Shown here: positions 9,021-18,170 of the stretch, piece after piece
Layout: each line of letters begins with the position of its first letter
How positions within the stretch are numbered: position 1 is the stretch's first letter
Assembly: GCF_019145195.1 (NCBI RefSeq)
Contig: NZ_JAHSTW010000009.1
Coordinates: 186,001-250,000 of the forward strand
From: Pseudomonas siliginis
GTDB taxonomy: Bacteria > Pseudomonadota > Gammaproteobacteria > Pseudomonadales > Pseudomonadaceae
DNA: 64,000 bases
Direction: 5' to 3'
The notes under the pieces: generated by a model
Told to the model about the DNA's origin: nothing
Databases searched by the model: none
What the model saw: only the letters and a program-made list of their open reading frames with translations
Program-made: the position numbers and the translations under genes

Positions 9021-9695
9021 ATGACGAATCTGATGAGTTTCGCCAAACGTTTCAAACATCGCGCGTACGTGGCCCTGCCCTCCCTGCTGGCAGTCAGCGC
9101 GCTTTTTCTGTCCCTCGAATCCAGCGAAAGCCGCGCACAACCGGCGGACGGCACACAGACGCTGGTGTTCCTGCGCCACGCGGAAAAGCCCGAAGGCGGC
9201 CTCGGCCAGCTCAACTGCCAGGGCCTGAACCGCGCTATCGACCTGTCGACGCTGCTGCCGGAAAAATTCGGCAAGGCCGATTACGTGTTCGCCGCCAACC
9301 CGACGCGCAACGTCGAGGAAGGCGAACTGGATAATTCCTACAGCTACATTCGTCCGCTGATGACCATCAGCCCGGCCGCGATCAAGCTCGGCCTGCCGGT
9401 GAACATCGAGTTCTCCGCCAACGACACCAGCGATCTGGCCCGCGAGCTGCTGGACGAGAAGTACCACAACTCGACGATCTACACCGCCTGGTCTCACGGT
9501 TATCTGCCGGATCTGATCAATAAGGTCGCCGGCAACGCAGTGGGCGAGCGGCAGAAGATCACCGATGACTGGGCCGGCGATGACTTCGATTCGCTGTATG
9601 TGCTGACCCTGAAGTGGCACAACGGCAAGGCCAGTTTGCAGAGCCATGTCTACAAACAGGGGCTGGATAACGGCAAGGACACTTGCCCGACCTGA
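9021..9695 (+). CDS. Exported histidine phosphatase family protein
   Basis: This 224-residue protein has an N-terminal hydrophobic segment (ALPSLLAVSALFLSL) acting as signal or anchor. The histidine phosphatase motif LVFLRHAEKP follows, where the RHAE/RHG histidine is the phospho-acceptor. A second conserved histidine is likely in TAWSHGYLPD. The substrate is unknown; periplasmic members remove phosphate from small molecules or lipids. An in-frame TTG lies just upstream of the chosen ATG, and another ATG four codons downstream is equally possible because no strong ribosome site decides. Confidence 0.8.
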   Translation: MTNLMSFAKRFKHRAYVALPSLLAVSALFLSLESSESRAQPADGTQTLVFLRHAEKPEGGLGQLNCQGLNRAIDLSTLLPEKFGKADYVFAANPTRNVEEGELDNSYSYIRPLMTISPAAIKLGLPVNIEFSANDTSDLARELLDEKYHNSTIYTAWSHGYLPDLINKVAGNAVGERQKITDDWAGDDFDSLYVLTLKWHNGKASLQSHVYKQGLDNGKDTCPT

Positions 9696-9716
9696 GTTTT
9701 GTATTGACTGACCCGG

Positions 9717-9814
9717 CCCTATCGCTGGCAAGCCAGCTCCCACAGGTATGAGAGTGTGTATGAATTACATGTACACCCACAGTACCTGTGGGAGCGGGCT
9801 TGCCCGCGATGGGG
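9717..9814. repeat. Mixed REP pair
   Basis: A left arm of the GCTGGC/GCCAGC class (ATCGCTGGCAAGCCAGCTC) faces a right arm of the GAGCGGGCTTGCCCGCGAT class. It is a hybrid pair between the convergent phosphatase and mnmH genes. Confidence 0.8.
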
Positions 9815-9829
9815 CCAGCGATAATGCCT

Positions 9830-10933
9830 TCAAACCCTCTGGCTCACCCTCGCGCGCAAATACTCGATCACCGCCCCCCGCTTTCCGGCAAACTCGATCC
9901 GCCCGCCCTTCTTCTCGCGCTGGAAGACATACATCGGGTCGTAATACTCACGCAGCAAACCCTCGATCCAGCCGCGATGCAGGTCCACCGCGCCGCTGCG
10001 GCCCTGCTCGGCCAGCGCCTGTTCCATCAATGCCAGCATCCGCGAATGGCGCTCACCGCCGAGGCGTTTCTGTACGTTGTTGAGGCTTTCCAGCAGACGT
10101 TCGGAAAACAAGGCAAAACCGTTTTCGCCGTGCAGCGAAGCAAACTCCGCCGACAGATCGATGACGTAATCACGCAGGATCCGCTCGACACGATCCTCGA
10201 AACGATCCTCCAGCCAGACCATCGGGTACTGCTGCATGCCCTGATACAGCGGCAGCGGCAAGGCGCAACTGCCGACCACACGGCTCTCGTCTTCGAGCAC
10301 AAACTGCTCGATCCCGGCATCGCGTTTCTTCAGAAAGTCGATGGCCAGGCGATTCTCGAAATCGATGTTTGACGGCTGCCCGGTGGCACGTTTGCCGAAA
10401 CTGGAGCCGCGATGGTTGGCGTGGCCTTCCAGATCCACACCGTTGCGCAACTGCACCAGCACTTCGGTCTTGCCGGTGCCGGTCATGCCGCCGAGCAAAA
10501 CGAAATCACACTGCGCGATGGCCTGCTCAAGGGTGTCGATCAAAAAACTGCGCATCGCCTTGTAGCCGCCGCCGACGCGCGGATAGTCGATGCCCGCCTC
10601 GTCGCGCAGCCACTGCTGGGTGATCTGCGAGCGCAAACCACCGCGAAAACAGTACAGATAACCATCGGGATGAGCCCGGGCGAAGTCGGCCCAGGCCTGG
10701 ATGCGCTCGGCTTTGACTGCGCCGGACACCATTTGATGGCCCAGCTCGATTGCCGCCTGCTGGCCATGCTGCTTGTAGCAGGTGCCGATCTTCTGCCGTT
10801 CCAGATCATTCATCAGCGGCAGATTGACCACGCCGGGGAACGCGCCTTTGTGAAACTCGACCGGCGCGCGGGCATCCATCATTGGCCGGTCGTTGAGGAA
10901 AATGTCGCGGTAGTCGGTGCAGTCGCGGAGCAT
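9830..10933 (-). CDS. mnmH: tRNA 2-selenouridine synthase
   Basis: This 367-residue enzyme (also called SelU) replaces sulfur with selenium in the wobble 2-thiouridine of Lys, Glu and Gln tRNAs, using selenophosphate. The N-terminal rhodanese domain has the active loop CFRGGLRS near residue 95, and a P-loop GGMTGTGKTEVL follows near residue 150. It starts at the ATG at 10933, which overlaps the selD TGA by one base (TGATG), so it is translationally coupled to its selenium donor enzyme. A TTG one codon earlier is a weaker alternative. Confidence 0.96.
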   Translation of the reverse strand: MLRDCTDYRDIFLNDRPMMDARAPVEFHKGAFPGVVNLPLMNDLERQKIGTCYKQHGQQAAIELGHQMVSGAVKAERIQAWADFARAHPDGYLYCFRGGLRSQITQQWLRDEAGIDYPRVGGGYKAMRSFLIDTLEQAIAQCDFVLLGGMTGTGKTEVLVQLRNGVDLEGHANHRGSSFGKRATGQPSNIDFENRLAIDFLKKRDAGIEQFVLEDESRVVGSCALPLPLYQGMQQYPMVWLEDRFEDRVERILRDYVIDLSAEFASLHGENGFALFSERLLESLNNVQKRLGGERHSRMLALMEQALAEQGRSGAVDLHRGWIEGLLREYYDPMYVFQREKKGGRIEFAGKRGAVIEYLRARVSQRV

Positions 10934-11967
10934 CAAATCACCTCGACCGCGTTCGTCTGTCGCTCAACCAGTTCGCCGATCGGCGCAAGGTTCAGGCCCA
11001 GTTTCGCGGCGACGCCGAGGAACTCGTCATTGCCTTCAGGCGTGACCGCAATCAGCAGACCGCCGCTGGTCTGCGGATCGCACAGCACGCGTTTGTGCAA
11101 CTCCTGCACGCGGCCAACCTTGCTCGAATAGCTGTCGAAGTTGCGCAGCGTACCGCCCGGCACGCAGCCCTGATCGAGGTAGTACTCGACGCTGTCCAGG
11201 CGCGGCACGCGGTCGTAGGCGATGCGCGCGGTCAACTGGCTGCCGTCGGCCATTTCCACCAAGTGCCCGAGCAGGCCGAAACCGGTGACGTCAGTCATCG
11301 CGGTGACTCCAGCGAGTTTGCCGAAACGGCTGCCAGGCTTGTTCAGGGTGCACATCCAGTCGCGGGCGACACCGACGTCGGCGGCGCGCAACTTGCCCTT
11401 CTTTTCGGCGGTGGTGAGGATGCCGATGCCCAACGGTTTGGTCAGGTACAACAGGCAACCGGCGGTGGCGGTGTCGTTGCGTTTCATGTGGCGCTTTTCC
11501 ACAAGCCCGGTGACGGCGAGGCCGAAGATCGGCTCCGGCGCATCGATCGAATGCCCCCCCGCCAACGGAATGCCCGCCGCGTCGCACACCGAGCGACCGC
11601 CACGAATCACTTCCCGCGCCACTTCCGGCGCCAGCACATTCACCGGCCAGCCGAGGATCGCGATCGCCATCAACGGATCGCCACCCATCGCGTAGATGTC
11701 GCTGATTGCGTTGGTTGCGGCGATGCGGCCGAAGTCGAACGGGTCATCGACAATCGGCATGAAAAAATCGGTGGTCGACACCACACCACGCTCGGCATCG
11801 ATCTCATACACCGCCGCGTCATCACGCGAGGCGTTGCCGACCCAGAGTTTCGGATCGAGGTTCTGTGCGCCGCTGCCGGCGAGGATCACTTCCAGCACCT
11901 GTGGGGAAATCTTGCAGCCACAACCGGCGCCATGGCTGTATTGGGTCAGACGAATCGGCTCGCTCAT
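10933..11967 (-). CDS. selD: Selenide, water dikinase (selenophosphate synthase)
   Basis: This 344-residue enzyme makes selenophosphate from selenide and ATP, feeding selenouridine and possibly selenocysteine synthesis. The N-terminal glycine-rich loop SHGAGCGCK contains the essential Cys/Lys pair, with cysteine rather than selenocysteine. The ATP-binding DDAAVY and STTDFFMPIVDDP motifs follow. The start MSEPIRL at 11967 matches the family N-terminus; the upstream extension runs into a REP and is rejected. It forms a two-gene operon with mnmH through a one-base overlap. Confidence 0.97.
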   Translation of the reverse strand: MSEPIRLTQYSHGAGCGCKISPQVLEVILAGSGAQNLDPKLWVGNASRDDAAVYEIDAERGVVSTTDFFMPIVDDPFDFGRIAATNAISDIYAMGGDPLMAIAILGWPVNVLAPEVAREVIRGGRSVCDAAGIPLAGGHSIDAPEPIFGLAVTGLVEKRHMKRNDTATAGCLLYLTKPLGIGILTTAEKKGKLRAADVGVARDWMCTLNKPGSRFGKLAGVTAMTDVTGFGLLGHLVEMADGSQLTARIAYDRVPRLDSVEYYLDQGCVPGGTLRNFDSYSSKVGRVQELHKRVLCDPQTSGGLLIAVTPEGNDEFLGVAAKLGLNLAPIGELVERQTNAVEVI

Positions 11968-12046
11968 GGGAGAGTCTCTGGCAATGAATGGGGCGGATTC
12001 TAGCAGAGCGCGAGAGCGCAGATTTTTGTGCTGACCGAGCGGCCCC

Positions 12047-12115
12047 TTCGCGAGCAGACTCGCTCCCACATTTGTACGGTGGTCTCCAGTGGGAGCTAGC
12101 CCGCTCGCGAAAGCA
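12047..12115. repeat. Degenerate REP pair
   Basis: CTTCGCGAGCAGACTCGCTC faces GGGAGCTAGCCCGCTCGCGA. Both arms have mismatches to the GAGCGAGCCTGCTCGCGAA class. The element lies upstream of selD and downstream of the T6SS immunity gene array. Confidence 0.75.
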
Positions 12116-12139
12116 ATCGAACCTGCCTGCACCGTCCAG

Positions 12140-13249
12140 TCAGCCCCGCCTGCCAACCTCAGCGAAAATCTGCGTAATCGGCCGATGCGGCTGGCGCTTG
12201 TGCATACGCCGCACTTGTTCACTCAGCCGCAGCAACTCTTCGCTGGGCTTGGCCCATTGCTCTTTCGGCAGCGGCTCGGACCAGGCACGCATGACTTCCG
12301 GCAGCGCCTGTTTGCCGATTCTTTCGAGTCGGCGCACTTCCCATTCGACCAAACGGTTGGGAACCGTCCATAAAGTCATGACGTGATACAGGTACCAAAA
12401 AAATCCCGACAGCCGCGAGCGGCGGCCTTCACGGATCTGCTGGTGCATCCGCGCGCGGGCGTTACGGAAAGTGTGCAGGCCTTCGTGAGGCGGGTCGTCC
12501 GGGCCTTGCAGATCCTGCAAATCCTGAATTGATTTGAGGTCGTTGACTTCGTACTCCATGTAACCGCGAATCGCTTCCCAATGACTGATCGCGAGCTCCA
12601 GGCCGGCGCATTGGAATTCAAGGCTGGTGAGGGTATCGCCGTGATGAAAACCGATGCCCATGCCATATTGACGATGGATGCCGAATTGGGTGGTGCCTTT
12701 GGCTTCGATGATCCACGCGGACAGCGATTCCCACGGGACAAAGACCGGCTCGATGGCGCCTTCGGGCATGAAGCAGACTTCGCGGCGTTGGCGGTTGAAG
12801 CGGGTTGGAATGAGGGAGAGGCGTTTTTTATGGAAGTGGTGCCAGACGCCTAGGCCGATGAACAGCGTAAAAGGCCCGGTAAATACAGTGTTCTCGCAAG
12901 CCTCTTCGAAGATGGCAAGCATTGACGCCCATATGGCTTCTTGACCATAGCCGAAAATAATCCCCAAAAACCCAGTAATAACTGGGAATAAAAAAAGCAC
13001 CGAGAACGACGTAGCAAATGGCCCTCCCAACGTCATTTGCCACATGAAAACTTGCGGCTGGCCTAATCCGAAGTCCATGTAAACATCGTTGAGCTCACCG
13101 ATATGTGGGCCATAAGGGGGCATCGGTGTGGGCAGTGGCAACGGTGCGAGATAGGTGATCTTTCCGCTTGGAAACGGCTCTACATCGCCCGCTTTTCTGA
13201 TCACCTCACTTTGCGCATCAACAAGAGGCTCATTGTGATTATTCAGCAT
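12140..13249 (-). CDS. Candidate T6SS immunity protein, copy 1 (orphan; DUF6708-like)
   Basis: This is a 369-residue membrane protein: a Pro-rich N-terminus (YLAPLPLPTPMPPYGPHIG), hydrophobic segments near residues 79-100 and 118-138, then a long cytosolic region with a WESLSAWIIEAKG motif and a basic C-terminus. I associate the family with DUF6708 near VasX-type effectors; no enzyme motif is seen. It is nearly identical to copy 2 (13481-14596) outside residues ~52-125. Its start overlaps by 11 bases the end of an orphan toxin C-terminus, exactly as copy 2 overlaps the intact toxin. It probably protects against a toxin variant no longer encoded here. The immunity role is inferred from position. 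Confidence 0.7.
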   Translation of the reverse strand: MLNNHNEPLVDAQSEVIRKAGDVEPFPSGKITYLAPLPLPTPMPPYGPHIGELNDVYMDFGLGQPQVFMWQMTLGGPFATSFSVLFLFPVITGFLGIIFGYGQEAIWASMLAIFEEACENTVFTGPFTLFIGLGVWHHFHKKRLSLIPTRFNRQRREVCFMPEGAIEPVFVPWESLSAWIIEAKGTTQFGIHRQYGMGIGFHHGDTLTSLEFQCAGLELAISHWEAIRGYMEYEVNDLKSIQDLQDLQGPDDPPHEGLHTFRNARARMHQQIREGRRSRLSGFFWYLYHVMTLWTVPNRLVEWEVRRLERIGKQALPEVMRAWSEPLPKEQWAKPSEELLRLSEQVRRMHKRQPHRPITQIFAEVGRRG

Positions 13250-13390
13250 GGTCGGCCCATTCGAGGTATTGAGTTTCTACCAGCAGAACCATCGGGTTTT
13301 CCTTGACCGACCCGGTAGCAACAACTGAGAAATGGCCGCCACCCCGAGGGTCTCCCACCTCGGCCAAGATCAACCGAAACATCCGCATCC
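13239..13390 (-). pseudogene. Orphan C-terminal fragment of a VasX-like T6SS toxin
   Basis: At least the last 37 codons (13239-13352) encode DPRGGGHFSVVATGSVKENP...ETQYLEWADHAE, matching the last 37 residues of the intact toxin (14586-18170) at most positions. Homology upstream of that fades into a few residues (FRLILAEVG) and then a REP at 13401-13430. There is no start codon or N-terminal delivery domain. It is the tail left by a duplication or replacement of the toxin tip together with its immunity gene. Confidence 0.75.
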
Positions 13391-13400
13391 AGCGCGGTCC

Positions 13401-13430
13401 CCTGTGGGAGCGAGCCTGCTCGCGAAGGCG
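13401..13430. repeat. Single REP (GAGCGAGCCTGCTCGCGAA class) inside the toxin-immunity array
   Basis: One copy of GAGCGAGCCTGCTCGCGAA preceded by CCTGTGG sits immediately upstream of the orphan toxin tail and after immunity copy 2. It marks the edge of the duplicated module. Confidence 0.85.
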
Positions 13431-13480
13431 CTCAAACAGGCAAAAAACCTCCCTCCCTCTGGTCACAAAACTGCTCTGCA

Positions 13481-14596
13481 TCAGTCCACAGCCCGCCTGC
13501 AAACCTCAGCAAAAATCTGCGTAATCGGCCGGTGCGGCTGGCGCTTGTGCATCCGCCGCACTTGTTCGCTCAGCCGCAACAACTCTTCACTGGGTTTGGC
13601 CCATTGCTCTTTCGGCAGCGGCTCGGACCAGGCGCGCATGACTTCCGGCAGCGCCTGCTTGCCGATTCTTTCGAGTCGGCGCACTTCCCATTCGACCAAA
13701 CGGTTTGGAATCGTCCATAAAGTCATGACGTGATACAGGTACCAAAAAAATCCCGACAACCGCGAGCGGCGGCCTTCACGGATCTGCTGATGCATCCGCG
13801 CCCGGGCGTTACGGAAAGTGTGCAGGCCTTCGTGGGGCGGGTCGTCCGGGCCTTGCAGATCCTGCAAATCCTGAATTGATTTGAGGTCGTTGACTTCGTA
13901 CTCCATGTAACCGCGAATCGCCTCCCAATGGCTGATCGCGAGCTCCAGGCCGGCGCATTGGAATTCCTGGCTTATGAGGGTTTCACCTTGGTAGAAACCG
14001 ATGCCCATGCCGTATTGGCGGTGGATGCCGAACTGGGTGGCGCCTTTGGCTTCGATGATCCAGGCAGACAGCGATTCCCATGGGACGAAGACTGGCTCGA
14101 TGGCGCCTTCGGGCATGAAGCAGACTTCGCGGCGTTGGCGGTTGAAGCGGGTTGGGATGAGGGAGAGGCGCTTTTTGTGGACGTGGTGCCAGACGCCGAG
14201 GCCGATGAACAGGGTCAAGGGGCCGCAAATTAACTCATTTTCCAATGCCACTTCGAATACACCTACCATTGATTCCCAAATTGCCTCGTTCCCATAGCCA
14301 AAAAGAATTCCTAGCAAGCCCGTGAACAAAGGAAATAAAACGAGCACCATAAAAGTGCCTGCGGTCGTTCCGCCGAAAATTAGCTGCCATGGGAATACCT
14401 CCAGTGAGCCGAGACCAAAATCCATGTATCCGTCATTGAACGCTCCGATATGAGGTCCGTAAGGCGGCATTGATGTAGGTAATGGCAACGGTGCGAGATA
14501 GGTAATTTTCCCGCTTGGGAACGGCTCAATATCGCCCGCTTTTTTAACCCCCTCATATTCCGAACTGGAAAGAGGATTACTGCGATTATTCAGCAT
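13481..14596 (-). CDS. Candidate T6SS immunity protein, copy 2 (cognate to the adjacent VasX-like toxin)
   Basis: This 371-residue paralogue of copy 1 has the same layout: Pro-rich N-terminus, two hydrophobic segments (AGTFMVLVLFPLFTGLLGIL near 80-100 and LICGPLTLFIGLGVW near 120-136), and a ~230-residue conserved C-terminal region. Its ATG lies inside the toxin stop region (GACCATGCTGAATAA), an 11-base overlap that couples it to the toxin. A membrane immunity protein fits a pore-forming VasX-type toxin, as for the V. cholerae VasX-TsiV2 pair. A trafficking or chaperone role is the main alternative. Confidence 0.72.
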   Translation of the reverse strand: MLNNRSNPLSSSEYEGVKKAGDIEPFPSGKITYLAPLPLPTSMPPYGPHIGAFNDGYMDFGLGSLEVFPWQLIFGGTTAGTFMVLVLFPLFTGLLGILFGYGNEAIWESMVGVFEVALENELICGPLTLFIGLGVWHHVHKKRLSLIPTRFNRQRREVCFMPEGAIEPVFVPWESLSAWIIEAKGATQFGIHRQYGMGIGFYQGETLISQEFQCAGLELAISHWEAIRGYMEYEVNDLKSIQDLQDLQGPDDPPHEGLHTFRNARARMHQQIREGRRSRLSGFFWYLYHVMTLWTIPNRLVEWEVRRLERIGKQALPEVMRAWSEPLPKEQWAKPSEELLRLSEQVRRMHKRQPHRPITQIFAEVCRRAVD

Positions 14597-17500
14597 GGTC
14601 AGCCCATTCGAGGTATTGAGTTTCTACCAGCAAAACCGGAGGGTTGTCTTTAACCGAGCCAGAAGTTACTACAGCAAAATGACCGCTATCCAGAGGGTCA
14701 ATATGAATCACGCGCGTTCTTGACTCCGCCCCACCTTTGCCATTGACGGTCTGGATACATATGGCAAGTTCGAGCGTTTCCTTTGCAGGCGTATAGTCAG
14801 AATCGTGACGGATGGGGTACTGAAGACAAAGCACCAAACCATCTGTCGATGACTTCACGATTCGCAGACTGCTCAATATCTCCTCACTAATGACTTCCTT
14901 GCGTACTTGCGGCACACCGCGACCATGCAGCGGTGCAACAAGTCTATGGCCACCGATTCCCAAGCGTTGACTCGGTTTACCGTTTAACGGTGGCAGAAGA
15001 TCATTTAGTGCCAGCCTCGGCAGAACCAAATGGATATCACTGGGTTTGGCGCCAAATAATAATGTCTTCAGCCAGGTGTCACTGGGATCAGGTCCTGATT
15101 GGGCGTAAGGAGCGTGTATCAAAAACGCCAGATAATTTTGATAGTCATCCAGAGAGTGGTCTCCGCGCATCTCGTCATCACGGCTCCAAGGCGTAATTTT
15201 CAGCCACTTCTCATGGGCAGAAAGGTTGTAACGATTGAACAGCCAAGTACCGACGAACTCCAGCACGGTGAACAACGCACCGGCCAAATTGAAGCGAAAG
15301 AACACTAAAGAAAGACGTGTACCAGCTGCAGCCCAAGCGGCCGTGCGTGCCGAGCTATTAGGTGCAGTGAACACTTTGAAAGAAGCGTAGACAGTGTTAC
15401 TCGCTCCATATCCGTTAGCTGCAACCATACCTGCAGCGCCCAACGTTGCCAGCGCAGCCGCCCTTTGCTCAGATGGAGTGCCGCTGCGGATCGCGTCTTG
15501 CCATTTTCGATCCTGGTTTCCGAGGCTGGTAATAGAAGTTCTTAAACCAAAAAAATAAGTAAAAAAGCCCAAACCAACATGCAACTTACCCATTTGCACA
15601 CGAACCTGTTGCAACGCTTCAAGCTGCAAACTCCCAACTAGACTCGTGCTGCGAGCCTTCAAAGCTGTATCAGCAAGCCCCTGCGCAGCGGTAAATCCCG
15701 CAGCGCCTGTAGCGGCAAGAGCCGCCAAAAAATCCGCCCGTTTCTTCCTGTCCCTCGTCTGCTTCATTACCTCTCGATAAGCCCCCACCAAATTCACCAC
15801 CTGCACCAACACCACCAACAACCCCATCCCCTCCGTCCGCACCAGACTCGCCTTCGAAACCCCCGCCACCCCCGCGCGAATGTTCTCCAACAACCCACGC
15901 AACTCCCCTTGCTGCGCCGGCGGAAACACCACCGTCAATCCCGCTTTCGCCGGGGTGGCGCCGTACAGCCGCGCCGAGCGATCCGGCAGTTCGTCGATCG
16001 GGCTTAACGCTGCCGCGAGGCGGCCTTCGAACAGCGCCAGTTGCGTGCGCACGCGGACGATTTCTTCCTGCAATTCCATCGCCCGGGCGGTTTTGTGGCC
16101 TTGGCGGTTTTTGTTGTGGGTGAGCTGGTTGCGTTCGCGGTTGAGGGTTTTCAGGTAGTCGCGCTCGCGCAGCACTTCCTTGATCGTGGCTTGCAGCGCC
16201 GCTTGCTCCGCTGGGGTGGACACGGTGAAGGTCACGCCGCTGGTTCGCGCGGCGTCGAACACGCGCAGGCGCAGGGCTTTGGGCAAGCGCTGGAACAGCT
16301 CGTCGAGGTCGGGGATTTTCTCGCCGGCAAGATCAAAACCTTCCAGCGCCCGGCTCAGGCCGAGGTTCAGCGCCGGGCTGTAGGTGTCTTGCACCGCGTC
16401 CGCCAAGACGCGACTGTGTGCGGGCAGGTCGTCCAGCGCGGGCAGCTGCGGCTGCTCGATGCTCTGCAACTTGGCCAGCCAGTCCGGCAGGTTGTTGAAC
16501 ATCGCCATGCCGGCGTTGAACAGCGTTGAATATTGCCCGGCCTGCTCGGTCTGCAAGCGCAGCGGCAAGGTGTAGAACAACGGGCGGGTCAGTTGCGGGT
16601 GTTGTTCGAGGTAATCGAGCATTTGTTCGTTGGCCGCATCGCTACGGCCGATGTCCTTGAGGCAGGCGTATTCGCTGGCGAGCGCCTGATCGATCTGCAC
16701 TTGCCCGTCGAAATACCAAGCCGAGCGATGGAAACGCCCGGCGCACAGCAGTTGCGCGCGATCGGCGGTGATGCGTTCGAGCAGGCGATTCCAGCGTCCG
16801 AGGTTGTCGCGATGATTGTTCAGCACCTCGTCCATCGCCGGACGGTCGATCAGATCGTTGATGCCGCGTTTGCCGCTGAGCAGCGGGCCGTCGAGAACGT
16901 CCTTCATGCGCCGGCTCTGATCCTTGCCGAGGTCGACCAGTGTGCTCAGGTGACGCTCGACGAAATCAGCCGGGGCGACTTCAGCAAAATATTCACGGGT
17001 ATAAAAGCGTCGGTCCGCCTCGGCGGTGACGCGAGCATGTGCGGTGAAATCCGGGGCGACGCCGTCGAAACGGTTCAGCGCCAGCGACTCGTCCAGTGCC
17101 TTTTCGCGAAGCTGTTGCAACTCAGGCGTGGCTTCGCCTGCAACTGGCTCGACCTCACCACCCTTGTTCAAATAGTCGAGCAGCGCCTGCCGGGTATTTT
17201 CCCGATCCGGTTCGGGCAATTGCTCCAGTTCAGCAAAGAATGCCTGGGCGCGCGGATCGTCGTTGGCCTTGGCCAGGGTGTCGAAATCCTGAGCGCCCAA
17301 CTGGCTCAGCGACTCGATGTAACTGGCCAGCAGATAGTCGCGCTCGTTGTTGTCGGTGTTGCTCCACTGCTCGATCCAGCCGACTACCAGGTCCTGATAA
17401 TCGGCCAGATCGCGCATCACGCCGAGGTCGTCGTTGACCAGCAGAAACAGCGTGTCGTCCTGATAAGGTCCGCGCACCCGACCAAGAAATTCGCCGATAT

Positions 17501-18170
17501 GCGCCTCGCGAAAACGTCGCGGGTTTTCCCACAGATAGGGTTCGCGTTCGTGCTCCGGCGCATCGCTGACCTGCACCGTCGACATCCGCGTGGCGTCCGC
17601 CTCGGCCAGCGGTTTCGCTGTGCAGGCCACTTCCGCCAGCCACTGTTTGGCCTGGGCCACGGTGAGCAGATGCTCGCCGCCGATCAGACAATGCACCGGG
17701 CCGAGATCGACCGCCTGCATGAAGTGCTCGCGCTCCTCCGCGCTGTCCAGCACCTGCCGGCACTTCGCCGCGCTCAACTGCACGTCGGCGAAGGTCACGT
17801 AGAGGGTGCTTTTGCGCGAGAAGATCAACGCCGGACGTTCTTCGATGGCGCTGCGCTGCTCCTCGCTGACGCTTTTGCCGCGATGCAGCAATGCGCTGAT
17901 CACGCCGTCGAGCACGCGATATTCGTAGAGCTCACCGCTGAGGCTGTCGACGATGTACAGCCAACCGTCGCGCAGGCGGCGGATGCCCATGGGGCGCGCG
18001 GTCAGGGTGTACGGCAGCGTGAATTCGGTGCTGGGGTCGAAGGGTTTTTCCACCACGCCGTACGCGAGGGGCAGCAGTTGCACGTGGGTGTTGCGCAAGG
18101 GGCAGGCGGCGGGACCGATGATCGGGGCTTTGGACGCGGCGGCTGCCGCAAGGTCGGCGGGATGGTTCAT
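14586..18170 (-). CDS. T6SS effector, VasX-like toxin
   Basis: This is a 1194-residue protein. The N-terminus (CPLRNTHVQLLPLAYGVVE...LRDGWLYIVDS) matches the VasX N-terminal region that targets such toxins to VgrG. A long helical middle includes a charged coiled-coil-like stretch near residues 660-710. Several hydrophobic segments follow near 775-800, 810-830, 870-890, 915-935 and 950-975, as expected for a colicin-like pore former. The last ~200 residues are less GC-rich than the rest, typical of an exchangeable toxin tip. Its start overlaps the DUF4123 gene by ATGA and its end overlaps the immunity gene by 11 bases. Delivery is expected through the adjacent VgrG. Confidence 0.85.
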   Translation of the reverse strand: MNHPADLAAAAASKAPIIGPAACPLRNTHVQLLPLAYGVVEKPFDPSTEFTLPYTLTARPMGIRRLRDGWLYIVDSLSGELYEYRVLDGVISALLHRGKSVSEEQRSAIEERPALIFSRKSTLYVTFADVQLSAAKCRQVLDSAEEREHFMQAVDLGPVHCLIGGEHLLTVAQAKQWLAEVACTAKPLAEADATRMSTVQVSDAPEHEREPYLWENPRRFREAHIGEFLGRVRGPYQDDTLFLLVNDDLGVMRDLADYQDLVVGWIEQWSNTDNNERDYLLASYIESLSQLGAQDFDTLAKANDDPRAQAFFAELEQLPEPDRENTRQALLDYLNKGGEVEPVAGEATPELQQLREKALDESLALNRFDGVAPDFTAHARVTAEADRRFYTREYFAEVAPADFVERHLSTLVDLGKDQSRRMKDVLDGPLLSGKRGINDLIDRPAMDEVLNNHRDNLGRWNRLLERITADRAQLLCAGRFHRSAWYFDGQVQIDQALASEYACLKDIGRSDAANEQMLDYLEQHPQLTRPLFYTLPLRLQTEQAGQYSTLFNAGMAMFNNLPDWLAKLQSIEQPQLPALDDLPAHSRVLADAVQDTYSPALNLGLSRALEGFDLAGEKIPDLDELFQRLPKALRLRVFDAARTSGVTFTVSTPAEQAALQATIKEVLRERDYLKTLNRERNQLTHNKNRQGHKTARAMELQEEIVRVRTQLALFEGRLAAALSPIDELPDRSARLYGATPAKAGLTVVFPPAQQGELRGLLENIRAGVAGVSKASLVRTEGMGLLVVLVQVVNLVGAYREVMKQTRDRKKRADFLAALAATGAAGFTAAQGLADTALKARSTSLVGSLQLEALQQVRVQMGKLHVGLGFFTYFFGLRTSITSLGNQDRKWQDAIRSGTPSEQRAAALATLGAAGMVAANGYGASNTVYASFKVFTAPNSSARTAAWAAAGTRLSLVFFRFNLAGALFTVLEFVGTWLFNRYNLSAHEKWLKITPWSRDDEMRGDHSLDDYQNYLAFLIHAPYAQSGPDPSDTWLKTLLFGAKPSDIHLVLPRLALNDLLPPLNGKPSQRLGIGGHRLVAPLHGRGVPQVRKEVISEEILSSLRIVKSSTDGLVLCLQYPIRHDSDYTPAKETLELAICIQTVNGKGGAESRTRVIHIDPLDSGHFAVVTSGSVKDNPPVLLVETQYLEWADHAE

